A stretch of 64,000 nucleotides of DNA from Marinomonas communis (GTDB lineage Bacteria; Pseudomonadota; Gammaproteobacteria; Pseudomonadales; Marinomonadaceae), in assembly GCF_004363305.1 (NCBI RefSeq), contig NZ_SNZA01000001.1, positions 522,902 through 586,901 on the forward strand. Reading direction: 5' to 3'. Under the pieces are notes generated by a model. The model saw only the letters and a program-made list of their open reading frames with translations, was not told the origin of the DNA and did no database searches. The position numbers and the translations under genes are program-made. This document shows, piece by piece, positions 48,090 through 56,557 of this stretch (the first letter of the stretch is position 1; every line of letters starts with the position of its first letter).

Positions 48090-49016
48090 ATGAACCCTAA
48101 CGCTTTAAAGCAGCTTGCCGTAATCATCAGACAAGGCTCCATCAGCTCAGCGGCGGAACAGCTTTTCGTCACTCAGCCTACGCTTACTCGTGCTATTAAG
48201 CAGCTGGAACAAAAAGTCGGTGCGCCAGTACTAACTCGAACACGTTATGGTGTTGTGGCAACTGAAATCGGTGAACGCTTGGGTAAAATCGGTGAGAAAA
48301 TCCTCTTAGATGCCGAGCAAGGCGAAGAAGTAATTCGACAATGGCACAGTGGTTTTCATAACGAGTTTTCTATCGGCATCGATCCACTATGGGAATACGC
48401 AGCAGCTCAACAAACAACCCATGCTTTCTTACAAGACCCACGTTATGTTTTCCATTTGAGAACAGGCTCGGCTGCCGCTCAAATCGAGTTACTTCAGCAA
48501 GGCGAGTTGGACTTTATTATTGGGCCTGCCCATCTGACAGTAGCGCAAAAAGGGCTTCATAGAGAGGTATTGTTTCGCGACAGGGCTGCCATTTTTGCAG
48601 GTGCAAAATCGGCACTGCTCAAGCAAAAACGAGCCATTACGACAAACGATTTATCCAAGAGCAAATGGTTTATAGCAGGCGCCAATGCAGGCTTTATGAA
48701 TCATCAGCATAATGTAGCACCGAACAATGCTGCCAAGATTAGTTTCACGGGCAGCATTCATTCGGTTATGAGTCTTTTGAGTTCAAGCGATATGCTGGTT
48801 CAACTCCCAGCTCGTCTTGCCTTAATGAGCGGCGCACTCCAGTCAGAGCAAATGCTCAATATTGAAGATATGCCTGACCAGCCAAGACGAGACATTGCTT
48901 TGTGGTCACGCAATGAAGAAATAGAGCGCCCTGACGCGCAACGAATTCGACAATTGATCTGCGATTTCTTGCGAGATTTAGATCAAAATACGTCAGAATA
49001 TGGTCTGGAGCTTTAA
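48090..49016 (+). CDS. LysR-type transcriptional regulator
   Basis: The 308-residue protein has the LysR N-terminal helix-turn-helix (LAVIIRQGSISSAAEQLFVTQPTLTRAIKQLEQKVG) and an effector domain. It is divergent from the large hybrid kinase by 171 bases and convergent with the IMPase-family gene, which ends 4 bases after its stop. No target can be named; autoregulation or control of the kinase gene is possible. Confidence 0.88.
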   Translation: MNPNALKQLAVIIRQGSISSAAEQLFVTQPTLTRAIKQLEQKVGAPVLTRTRYGVVATEIGERLGKIGEKILLDAEQGEEVIRQWHSGFHNEFSIGIDPLWEYAAAQQTTHAFLQDPRYVFHLRTGSAAAQIELLQQGELDFIIGPAHLTVAQKGLHREVLFRDRAAIFAGAKSALLKQKRAITTNDLSKSKWFIAGANAGFMNHQHNVAPNNAAKISFTGSIHSVMSLLSSSDMLVQLPARLALMSGALQSEQMLNIEDMPDQPRRDIALWSRNEEIERPDAQRIRQLICDFLRDLDQNTSEYGLEL

Positions 49017-49020
49017 CCTC

Positions 49021-49854
49021 TTACTGGTTATACCAATTGAAGTCTTTAATGATGCTCTGAACCACATCATTTGAGCGGCCCACAACAATCATCCCCTCTC
49101 TCACCGAAGGCTGATAATCTCGTCCGTCCAACATCTGCACTACACCACCTGCCTCTTGAACGGCCAAGATCCCAGCTGCATGATCCCAAGAATTAGGCTT
49201 AGGGCTAATGAAGAAATCAACATTACCATTTAACATGGTCCGATATTCATGACAGCAACATCTCAGAGCAATGACTCTGGCATATTTAGTTTGTGTTTCC
49301 GCTGCCGACTTACGGTGACCTTTATCTTTAAAAAGAAAGGGGGAGAATACGCCCACTAACGACGGATCAGTGGCTTGCTGAGAAAGCACAATCTGAGTAG
49401 GAGCTTGATTCGGTTTAACATACCAAGTCCCTTGCCCCCTAGAGGTCTCAATCCAATCGTCATTTACAACATCGTATAATAGCCCGAAGATCGTTTCACC
49501 CTTATAGGCTGCGGCAATAAGAACGCCAAACGTCGATAAACCATTGGCATAATTCCAAGTACCATCGATTGGATCAATAATCAGCACTAAATCAGAAGAG
49601 TCCAGTAGGTCTAATACAGACTCATCTTCTGCCACAGCTTCCTCTCCTACAATCAAAGCATCAGGCAATGCTTCATGAAAACGTTCAGTCATCGCTTTCT
49701 CTGCAGCAACATCGGCAACCGTAACCAAGTCATCAAACCCAGATTTGGTATCGATCGCATCACTTGTCAGAGATCGAAAACGCGGCAAAATCTCTGTTTT
49801 CGCAACATCTCGAACAATCTCAATAATAGTTTGCTTATCTTGCATTGAAAGCAT
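49021..49854 (-). CDS. Inositol monophosphatase family protein
   Basis: The 277-residue protein has the metal-binding signatures of the IMPase superfamily: GEEAVAEDE, DPIDGTWNYANGLSTFGV and WDHAAGILAVQEAGG. GGAG stands 5 bases before the ATG. Members dephosphorylate inositol-1-phosphate, histidinol-phosphate or PAP; the sequence does not decide among them. SuhB and CysQ are less alike than HisN-type proteins. The gene stands alone. Confidence 0.82.
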   Translation of the reverse strand: MLSMQDKQTIIEIVRDVAKTEILPRFRSLTSDAIDTKSGFDDLVTVADVAAEKAMTERFHEALPDALIVGEEAVAEDESVLDLLDSSDLVLIIDPIDGTWNYANGLSTFGVLIAAAYKGETIFGLLYDVVNDDWIETSRGQGTWYVKPNQAPTQIVLSQQATDPSLVGVFSPFLFKDKGHRKSAAETQTKYARVIALRCCCHEYRTMLNGNVDFFISPKPNSWDHAAGILAVQEAGGVVQMLDGRDYQPSVREGMIVVGRSNDVVQSIIKDFNWYNQ

Positions 49855-49957
49855 GCATGCTCCTTGCGCTAATGGTTTTTCTCTGTAGAAAAGAGGATGA
49901 CACCACTCTATTACATTACTTGGGCAGAAACCACTTTCGCATTTTCAGTGACTCTGT

Positions 49958-50275
49958 TCAGTGAGCAAGTTTTAGCACGACCACACCTGAGATAATCATC
50001 AGAATACCGAAATAACGCATTGCTGAGCCTGGATCGCCAAAAAACAACACCCCAACCAAGAAGGTGCCTGCAGCACCAATCCCTGTCCATACTGCGTAAG
50101 CCGTACCAATAGGGATCTGTTTCTGCGCTAGCCACAGAAACATGCCACTAATGGCCATAAAAGCAATCGCCATCAAGATACCGGGCCACCTTACTGAGGA
50201 AGTTTGTGCGATTTTCATACCTAACGGCCAACCTATTTCTGTCAACCCTGCCAACAACAAATATATCCAGCTCAT
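49958..50275 (-). CDS. sugE: SugE/Gdx-type small multidrug resistance transporter
   Basis: From ATG at 50275, with a strong GGAGGTAAAT ribosome site, the protein has 105 residues and four transmembrane helices. The membrane glutamate of the SMR family is in LTEIGWPLGMK near residue 13, and WTGIGAAGTFLVGVLFFGDP is conserved. SugE/Gdx proteins export guanidinium in exchange for protons. The longer reading to 50440 is rejected because its first 55 residues run over the divergent regulator start. It is divergent from a LysR gene by 95 bases. No guanidine riboswitch is recognised. Confidence 0.88.
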   Translation of the reverse strand: MSWIYLLLAGLTEIGWPLGMKIAQTSSVRWPGILMAIAFMAISGMFLWLAQKQIPIGTAYAVWTGIGAAGTFLVGVLFFGDPGSAMRYFGILMIISGVVVLKLAH

Positions 50276-50370
50276 ATTTACCTCCGAATTCAGATGAACG
50301 GCTAATGTTTGACCGAAATAATATCTACAAATAAGATACTTAATAGTTAATAACCATCTATTAATTTCAT

Positions 50371-51261
50371 ATGCAAAACTTAGAACATATTCGAATGCTG
50401 GTACTTTCTGCTGACTTGGGCTCTTTTTCGGCTTGCGCAAGAAAACTGGGTAAAGTTCAATCGGCTGTAAGTCACGGCATCAATTCCTTGGAAATTGATC
50501 TGAATGTCACGCTGTTTGATCGAAGTACTCGTAAACCAACACTTACGCCAGCAGGAGAGCGTCTTTATCGAAGTGCCAAAGCACTACTGGCACAATCAGA
50601 CGAGTTCGAACAGATTGCCCAGTCCGTAAACCGAAGAGAAGAAGGCCTCATACGCCTAGCCATAGATGATGCGTTAATGACACCTCAAGTATTAACGCTT
50701 CTAGAACAATTTTCTGATCAGTACCCTCATACACAACTTGAGTTTTTAGCTCTGCCATCACCCGATATCATTCAACAAATACAAACCAACCAAGCGCATT
50801 TAGGTGTTATGTTTTCTGAAATTAAGACCTTTAAGGAAGTCGATTTCGGATACATTGGGCAAATTAAAATGCTGCCTGTTTGCCATGCACAATCGCCGTT
50901 AGCTGCTCAAAAACAAGTTACAGAAACCGCTCTATACCCGTATCGCCAAGTGGCTATTCGTGGAGGAAAAAAAATTGAGCCTTCGATGTTGGTTAGCATG
51001 ACGCCAAATGTTTGGTGGTGTTCAAGCACTCAAACAGCTTTAGATTTGATTCTAAGTAAAGTTGGTTGGGGATATTTACCCTACCATCTCGTTCAAGACG
51101 CCCTGAAAGACAAGCGTCTGGTAAAAGTAGACGTTGAGTTTGATCAGAAAATATGGGAAGCGCCAGTCGACCTTGTCTGGCAACGAGGCAGCTCAAGAGG
51201 CCCAGCACTAACGTGGTTGATACAAGAATTCAAAGCGGCCTTTGCTCAAGCTAATGATTAG
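50371..51261 (+). CDS. LysR-type transcriptional regulator
   Basis: The 296-residue protein has a LysR helix-turn-helix (MLVLSADLGSFSACARKLGKVQSAVSHGINSLEIDLNVTLFDR) and an effector domain. It is divergent from sugE by 95 bases, so sugE is the natural candidate target. Its effector is not known. No ribosome site is strong before the ATG. Confidence 0.86.
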   Translation: MQNLEHIRMLVLSADLGSFSACARKLGKVQSAVSHGINSLEIDLNVTLFDRSTRKPTLTPAGERLYRSAKALLAQSDEFEQIAQSVNRREEGLIRLAIDDALMTPQVLTLLEQFSDQYPHTQLEFLALPSPDIIQQIQTNQAHLGVMFSEIKTFKEVDFGYIGQIKMLPVCHAQSPLAAQKQVTETALYPYRQVAIRGGKKIEPSMLVSMTPNVWWCSSTQTALDLILSKVGWGYLPYHLVQDALKDKRLVKVDVEFDQKIWEAPVDLVWQRGSSRGPALTWLIQEFKAAFAQAND

Positions 51262-51370
51262 AAAATCATTCTAGATATAGTCATCTTTTCTATCTTATTA
51301 ATAGATAAACAGTTTTTCTCAATACTGCGCGACATGAGCTCTCCATATCGATAGAAATAAAGTAAAACTG

Positions 51371-51422
51371 TTGACTTAACCAAAATGTTATCGGTAACAT
51401 TGCGCTCAGTTACCGGTAACAT
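51371..51422 (+). promoter_or_regulatory. TRAP operon promoter with two GntR-like operators
   Basis: ATGTTATCGGTAACAT (51385-51400) and CAGTTACCGGTAACAT (51407-51422) are near-perfect palindromes of the same kind, 22 bases centre to centre (about two helical turns). A -35-like TTGACT lies at 51371-51376, and TAACAT at 51395-51400 could be the -10, so the first palindrome would block RNA polymerase. From memory they resemble E. coli GntR operators. A relative lies before the repressor gene at 55136. Confidence 0.75.
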
Positions 51423-51481
51423 ACTTCATGTAACTGGTTTCTTTATCATTCCTTCAAAACAATAAATAGCGGGAAGACATC

Positions 51482-52498
51482 ATGAGCACATTTGCCAAGA
51501 CGTTACTCACTGCCACGCTTACTGGCGCCCTATCCGTATCAGCATTCGCAGCTGACTACACTTTTAAATTCCAATCATCTGACCCATCAGGTGATAAAAA
51601 CTTCCAAATCCAAAAAGAATGGACTGAGCGTGTAGAGCTTATGTCTGGCGGTCGCATCAAGATCAACTTGCTTCCAGTTGGCAGTGTTTTTAAACACACT
51701 GAAACCCTTGATGGCATCAAAATGGGCATTCTTGATGGTCAAATTACCGCGACAGAGTTCTTCTCTGGTAAAGACGCTGCTTTCGGTCTAATTGGTAACA
51801 CCGTTGGCGCGTGGTCAGATACTAGCCAACTATTGCAATACATTAACTACGGCGGTGGTTACGAGCTAATGAACGAACTTTACGCTCCTTACGGCGTGAA
51901 ATTCATTGGTGGCTCTACAACGGGTGTTGAATCATTCGTATCACGTGTACCTCTAAATGGTGTTGAAGACCTGAAAGGCCTTAAGCTTCGTGCACCAGAA
52001 GGTCTAGTACAACGTGTATTTGCTGCAGCAGGTGCTGCACCAGTAAACCTGCCGGGTTCTGAAGTATTCACAGGTCTAAGCAAAGGCGTTATCGACGCTG
52101 CTGACTACACAGTGTTTTCTACCAACCAGAAAGCGGGTATGAACGACATTGCAACACACCCAGTTCAACCTGGTTTCCACTCGCTACCATTGATCGACGT
52201 GTCAATGAGCATGAAAAAGTGGAACCAGCTTCCTGAAGATCTTCAAGCCATCATGACGACTTCGGTTCGTGACTTCGCTAACGACATCACAACTCAGCTA
52301 CGCATTGCTGACCAAAAAGCAGTCAAAGCAGCTCAGGAAGATCCAAACATCACTATCCACGACTGGTCTGCAGAAGAGCGTAAGAAGTTCCGTGCGATCG
52401 CTCGTACACAGTGGGAAGAGTTTGCTAAGCAATCTCCAAACGCACAGAAAGTGTATGACTCAGTGACTTCTTACCTAGAAGAAAACGGCCTTCTTTAA
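51482..52498 (+). CDS. dctP: TRAP transporter solute-binding protein (DctP family)
   Basis: The 338-residue protein has a cleavable signal peptide (MSTFAKTLLTATLTGALSVSAFA, about 23 residues) followed by a DctP fold (YTFKFQSSDPSGDKNFQ; KGLKLRAPEG with the conserved arginine that binds a substrate carboxylate; GVIDAADY). It binds its ligand in the periplasm and hands it to DctQM. The two operators before it and gluconokinase after it suggest a sugar acid such as gluconate. A hairpin between it and dctQ probably raises its level relative to the membrane proteins. Confidence 0.9.
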   Translation: MSTFAKTLLTATLTGALSVSAFAADYTFKFQSSDPSGDKNFQIQKEWTERVELMSGGRIKINLLPVGSVFKHTETLDGIKMGILDGQITATEFFSGKDAAFGLIGNTVGAWSDTSQLLQYINYGGGYELMNELYAPYGVKFIGGSTTGVESFVSRVPLNGVEDLKGLKLRAPEGLVQRVFAAAGAAPVNLPGSEVFTGLSKGVIDAADYTVFSTNQKAGMNDIATHPVQPGFHSLPLIDVSMSMKKWNQLPEDLQAIMTTSVRDFANDITTQLRIADQKAVKAAQEDPNITIHDWSAEERKKFRAIARTQWEEFAKQSPNAQKVYDSVTSYLEENGLL

Positions 52499-52523
52499 TC
52501 TTTAAGAAGACCATCGCCAAACC

Positions 52524-52575
52524 AAAACAGGAGCTTTGTGAGCTTGTAAATGACAAGCAAGCAGGCTCCTGTTTT
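52524..52575 (+). terminator. Intercistronic hairpin between dctP and dctQ
   Basis: AAAACAGGAGC (52524-52534) and GCTCCTGTTTT (52565-52575) form a perfect 11-bp stem enclosing an inner hairpin (GCTTGTAAATGACAAGC, about 52542-52558). Such structures often let a binding protein be made in excess of its permease. Confidence 0.7.
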
Positions 52576-52592
52576 AAACTGGACCCTACCCC

Positions 52593-53144
52593 ATGAGCAA
52601 AGAAATCCCCATTCCACATACTGAAGATACTTCAGAACAACCTCGCAATCTTTTAGATAAAGCCATTGTTCGTATCGGCAATGCGTTAAGTCTGTTGTTT
52701 CTTTTTACAGTGGCTATTTCATTTTATGAAGTGGTCATGCGTTATGTCTTCAATGCCCCGACTATATGGGTACATGAATCTGCATCTTTTCTAGGAGCGT
52801 GCTTATTTGTCTTCGGTGGCATCTACGCCTTAGCGACTAATAAACACGTGCGCGTTGTGTTGATTTACGACGCGGTCTCAGAGCGCACACGCCAATACCT
52901 GAATGTCTTTCATCACATTATGGGACTAATTTTTGCTGGGTTACTCGCGTACGCGGCTTATCAAATGACCGAAAGCGCAGTGCTATCTCCATTTGGCGAC
53001 ATTCATTTTGAGACTTCCGGCTCAGCTTGGAATCCTCCGTTTCCAGCGTACGTGAAAATTACCATTTTCATCACAATGTGCGTGATGTTCATTCAGTTCG
53101 CTCTTCACTTAATTCAAGAAGTACTGAACCTAAGGAAGTCATAA
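52593..53144 (+). CDS. dctQ: TRAP transporter small permease subunit (DctQ)
   Basis: The 183-residue protein has four membrane segments: ALSLLFLFTVAISFYEVVM, ASFLGACLFVFGGIYALA, IMGLIFAGLLAYAAYQM and ITIFITMCVMFIQFALHL. The conserved E in YEVVMRYVFNAPTIWVHE is typical of DctQ. It pairs with DctM, whose ATG lies one base after its stop. Confidence 0.9.
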   Translation: MSKEIPIPHTEDTSEQPRNLLDKAIVRIGNALSLLFLFTVAISFYEVVMRYVFNAPTIWVHESASFLGACLFVFGGIYALATNKHVRVVLIYDAVSERTRQYLNVFHHIMGLIFAGLLAYAAYQMTESAVLSPFGDIHFETSGSAWNPPFPAYVKITIFITMCVMFIQFALHLIQEVLNLRKS

Positions 53145-53145
53145 G

Positions 53146-54462
53146 ATGTTTGATTTATCTAGCTTGGGCATTGGCTACGGCAGCCTTTTAATGTTGGTGT
53201 CCATGATCCTGCTGCTACTCACAGGTATGCAGTTGGCCATGGTGACAGGTCTTGTGGCACTGGTTTTTGCAATCGGTTGGTTTGGGATTGATGCCCTACC
53301 CTTGGTGACTAGCCGTTTATACAGTTTCGTCGGTGGTTACGTATTCTTAGCCGTCCCTATGTTTGTACTGATGGCCGCCTTACTTGATCGCTCAGGTATT
53401 GCGCGAGACTTATTCGATGCCATGAAAGTACTGGGGCGTAAAGTTCGCGGTGGTGTTGCGGTTCAAACACTTGTGGTAGCCGTAATCTTGGCTTCTATGT
53501 CTGGGGTAATCGGTGGTGAGACTGTACTGCTTGGTATCCTTGCATTACCACAAATGCTGCGCCTTGGTTACAACCGTAAGCTTGCGATCGGCACCACCTG
53601 TGCTGGTGGCGCACTGGGCACCATGCTTCCACCCAGTATCGTATTAATTATCTACGGCTTAACTGCAAGTGTATCGATCGGCGACCTGTTTAAGTCGGCG
53701 TTCCTACCTGCATTGATTCTAGCCGCGGCGTACATGATTTACGTGTTAGTCATTTGTCGTCTACACCCTGAATACGCGCCACTGCCAACTGAAGAAGAGC
53801 TTGCTCAAGACAATGAGATCAACTATTTCAAAGCACTGTTTTTCCCTGTGCTGTCTGTTGCGGTCGTGCTTGGCAGTATCTATACCGGTATAGCATCGGT
53901 AACAGAAGCCTCTGCGTTAGGTGTCGTGGGTATCTTTATCAGTGCCTGGATTCGTGGTGAATTAAGCTTCGAGATGCTTAAAGACAGTGCAAAAGCGACC
54001 ATGAGCACCTGTGGCATGATCATTTGGATCGGTATTGGTGCGACGGCCTTAGTAGGTGTTTACAACCTAATGGGCGGTATTGATTTCGTTGAAGAAACCA
54101 TCCTTGCTCTGTCTGGCGGCAGTGTCATGGGTACGATCCTAATCATGATGGTGATCCTCTTAGTATTGGGTATGTTCCTAGATTGGGTGGGCGTTGCCTT
54201 GCTTACCATGCCAATCTTTGTACCGATCATCACTAACCTTGGTTTAGACCCTGTTTGGTTTGGTGTTGTGTTCTGTCTAAACATGCAGGTGTCTTTCTTG
54301 TCACCGCCATTTGGCCCAGCCGCTTTCTACTTGAAATCTGTGGCGCCAAAAGACATCAGCTTAGGTGAAATTTTCAGCTCTTTATTACCATTTATCGCCC
54401 TTCAGGTAAGCGTACTAGCATTAGTCATCATCTTCCCTGAGTTGGCAATTTGGTGGAAGTAA
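53146..54462 (+). CDS. dctM: TRAP transporter large permease subunit (DctM)
   Basis: The 438-residue protein has about twelve transmembrane segments and DctM-family features, including the ion-gradient core (IGGETVLLGILALPQMLRLGYNRKLAIGTTCAGGALGTMLPPSIVLIIYG) and VSFLSPPFGPAAFYLKSVAP. It imports its substrate with sodium. It ends the three-gene TRAP unit and is followed after 72 bases by gluconokinase. Confidence 0.92.
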   Translation: MFDLSSLGIGYGSLLMLVSMILLLLTGMQLAMVTGLVALVFAIGWFGIDALPLVTSRLYSFVGGYVFLAVPMFVLMAALLDRSGIARDLFDAMKVLGRKVRGGVAVQTLVVAVILASMSGVIGGETVLLGILALPQMLRLGYNRKLAIGTTCAGGALGTMLPPSIVLIIYGLTASVSIGDLFKSAFLPALILAAAYMIYVLVICRLHPEYAPLPTEEELAQDNEINYFKALFFPVLSVAVVLGSIYTGIASVTEASALGVVGIFISAWIRGELSFEMLKDSAKATMSTCGMIIWIGIGATALVGVYNLMGGIDFVEETILALSGGSVMGTILIMMVILLVLGMFLDWVGVALLTMPIFVPIITNLGLDPVWFGVVFCLNMQVSFLSPPFGPAAFYLKSVAPKDISLGEIFSSLLPFIALQVSVLALVIIFPELAIWWK

Positions 54463-54498
54463 GCAGCCAAGCAACCTGTAAAGACATAAGTAATTTTG

Positions 54499-54520
54499 CA
54501 AAGTGCCTGTTGGCACTTTG
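54499..54520 (+). terminator. Hairpin between dctM and gluconokinase
   Basis: CAAAGTGCC (54499-54507) pairs with GGCACTTTG (54512-54520) around TGTT. It has no T-run and stands just before the gntK ribosome site, so it may affect mRNA stability or translation rather than ending transcription. Confidence 0.5.
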
Positions 54521-54534
54521 CTAGAGAGGAAAAA

Positions 54535-55029
54535 ATGATTAATAAAATCATTGTGATGGGAGTTTCTGGCTGCGGGAAGTCTTCAATGGGACAAAAAATT
54601 GCAGCGTACTTTGGATTTCCATTTTTTGATGGTGATGATTACCACAGTGAAGCCAATGTCGAGAAAATGCGCCAAGGTATTCCACTGACGGACGAAGATC
54701 GATTTGGGTGGTTAAAAACACTGAATGGCATTTTGAAAGAACATCCTACGGCTGTCGTTGCCTGCTCAGGCCTAAAGCCTGAGTACCGAGAAATCTTACG
54801 CCATGATGTAAATGATCTAGGGATCATTTATCTTCAAGGGGACTTCGACACGATTTGGCAACGCCATCAAAAGCGTGACGGACATTATTTTAATGGCAAA
54901 GAAATGCTTGAAAGCCAGTTCGCCACGTTAGTAGAACCCAAAGATGAAGCGGATGTTATTACCGTCGATATCCGTCAATCAATCGAACAAGTTTTCAACG
55001 TAAGCATTCAAGCGCTAGAAGCAAAATAA
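54535..55029 (+). CDS. gntK: Gluconokinase GntK
   Basis: From ATG at 54535, after AGAGGA, the protein has 164 residues. The P-loop is GVSGCGKSS, and FDGDDYHSEANVEKMRQGIPLTDEDRFGWL and ACSGLKPEYREILR are typical of the gluconokinase family. It phosphorylates gluconate to 6-phosphogluconate, feeding the Entner-Doudoroff or pentose phosphate route. The 13 extra codons of the longer reading overlap the hairpin and are rejected. It lies between the TRAP genes and the gntR-like gene. Confidence 0.92.
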   Translation: MINKIIVMGVSGCGKSSMGQKIAAYFGFPFFDGDDYHSEANVEKMRQGIPLTDEDRFGWLKTLNGILKEHPTAVVACSGLKPEYREILRHDVNDLGIIYLQGDFDTIWQRHQKRDGHYFNGKEMLESQFATLVEPKDEADVITVDIRQSIEQVFNVSIQALEAK

Positions 55030-55034
55030 CGCGT

Positions 55035-55080
55035 GTTAGCTGACCTTAAACATTTGTTTTAAAGTCAGCTAACTTATTAT
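55035..55080 (+). terminator. Terminator of the TRAP-gntK operon
   Basis: GTTAGCTGAC (55035-55044) and GTCAGCTAAC (55064-55073) pair perfectly; the inside is also partly paired. A short TTATTATTA tail follows. Confidence 0.65.
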
Positions 55081-55135
55081 TACATATTGCTTTTTTTATA
55101 ATCCGTTCATTCGCAGCTTACCTAATATGTGGTAA

Positions 55136-55149
55136 TGTTAACGTTAACA
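55136..55149. promoter_or_regulatory. Palindromic operator before the gntR-like gene
   Basis: TGTTAACGTTAACA is a perfect 14-base palindrome ending 22 bases before the repressor ATG. It resembles the two operators before dctP, so it may mediate autoregulation. A TATAAT at 55097-55102 is a possible -10 upstream. Confidence 0.7.
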
Positions 55150-55171
55150 GAACAAAAACAGATCGACCAAA

Positions 55172-56179
55172 ATGAAGAAGAAGCGCCCCACCTTACAGGA
55201 TGTAGCTGACTTAGTCGGAGTGACAAAAATGACTGTCAGTCGTAGCATTCGTAATCCGGACCAAGTGTCGGACACGCTACGCGATAGAATTCGAGCGGCG
55301 CTAGATGAGCTAGGTTATATCCCTAATCGAGCTCCGGATATTTTATCGAAATCAAAAAGCCACGCCATTGGCGTCTTACTACCCTCTCTTACCAACCAAG
55401 TTTTCGCTGAAGTCATTCGAGGTGTTGAGTCCGTACTTGAACCTGAAGGCTATCAGACTATGCTGGCTCACTTTGGTTACAGCAAAGAAGTGGAAGAAAA
55501 GCGTATTGAGACACTGCTCTCATACAATGTCGACGCATTAATCATTTCTGACAGTGTTCATACTCCCAAAGCACAGAAAATGCTAGAAAACGCTGGCGTG
55601 CCGGTTATTGAAATCATGGACTCAACGTCCTCTAGTCCACTGCACATTATCGGCATCGATAACTGTGCTGCCGCACGTGATATGACTCAGACCATGCTTG
55701 ATCGAGGCCATCGCAATATTGTTTTCTTTGCTGCGCGAATGGACACACGCACACTGCAAAAGATCAAAGGCTATCAACAAGCCATGGCACAGAATGGTTT
55801 AAAAACAGTCGTTAAAGAAACCGAAAAAGCCTCTTCTTTCTCATTGGGTGCTCAGTTTCTTGACGAAATATTGCAGGAACATCCTGAGACGGACGGCATT
55901 ATTTGTACCAATGACGACTTGGCAATCGGTGCTATTTACGCCTGCCAAAAGAGAAATATCAGAGTCCCTGAACAAATAGGTATGGCAGGGTTTCACGGGT
56001 TAGACATAGCACGAGCGATGATACCTTTACTTGCTACGGTTATCACACCACGTGAAGAAATAGGACGCTTAGCTGCCAAAAACATCATTCAATGCCTTAA
56101 TGGCCAACCTCCTCAAATGCAAACAGTACAGCTTGATTATAAAATTGAGTGTGGTGAAAGCATCAGATCGAACAAGTGA
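55172..56179 (+). CDS. gntR: LacI-family gluconate repressor, GntR-like
   Basis: The 335-residue protein starts MKKKRPTLQDVADLVGVTKMT, with the LacI helix-turn-helix and hinge (LDELGYIPNRAPDILSKSKSHAIGVLLPSLTNQVFAEVIRG). That stretch matches my memory of E. coli GntR very closely, as do QTMLAHFGY and GFHGLDIARAM. The C-terminal domain is periplasmic-binding-protein-like and would bind gluconate, relieving repression. It lies after gntK on the same strand with its own operator. This is not the GntR superfamily of short winged-helix regulators. Confidence 0.93.
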   Translation: MKKKRPTLQDVADLVGVTKMTVSRSIRNPDQVSDTLRDRIRAALDELGYIPNRAPDILSKSKSHAIGVLLPSLTNQVFAEVIRGVESVLEPEGYQTMLAHFGYSKEVEEKRIETLLSYNVDALIISDSVHTPKAQKMLENAGVPVIEIMDSTSSSPLHIIGIDNCAAARDMTQTMLDRGHRNIVFFAARMDTRTLQKIKGYQQAMAQNGLKTVVKETEKASSFSLGAQFLDEILQEHPETDGIICTNDDLAIGAIYACQKRNIRVPEQIGMAGFHGLDIARAMIPLLATVITPREEIGRLAAKNIIQCLNGQPPQMQTVQLDYKIECGESIRSNK

Positions 56180-56557
56180 TCGCCATAAAAAAAGGGAAGC
56201 ATGCGGGGTGTTGAAGAGTCGCACATACTTCCCTTAAAGGGTGACGTTAATCATCATCACAGGCCTATTCAAGTAGCTTAAAAAGGCACCGAGCCAGCAA
56301 GTAATCCCCCATTTATGATGACTTACTGACTCCGTGACAATGATAGAAATAGATCACCATTCCATAGAGGACTTCGCATACGATATAGGGCAGAACAAAT
56401 ATGTATCGCGACGTCGAAATACATAATAGAGACTTTAAGCCTCTTCAATCTTACTGTATGCGCCCAAGATCTCATCATTTACGACATATCTAGATGGTCA
56501 CTTTGGCTTTCAAGATAAATGATTACTTTTCGTTTTATCTAACAATAACGAGAGCTA
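56180..56557. other. 378-base gap after the gntR-like gene
   Basis: I find no gene here. It contains a long imperfect hairpin (AAGGGAAG at 56192-56199 with CTTCCCTT at 56228-56235) with an A-run on its left, so it may end minus-strand transcription. A 28-codon reading from 56340 lacks a ribosome site and is not supported. The rest is AT-rich with no repeat. Confidence 0.5.

Noticed and set aside
50276..50440. N-terminal extension of SugE to 50440
   Set aside because: SMR proteins are about 105 residues and a strong ribosome site precedes the ATG at 50275.
56340..56430. Small 28-codon reading in the gap after gntR
   Set aside because: No ribosome site, codon pattern or conservation evidence.
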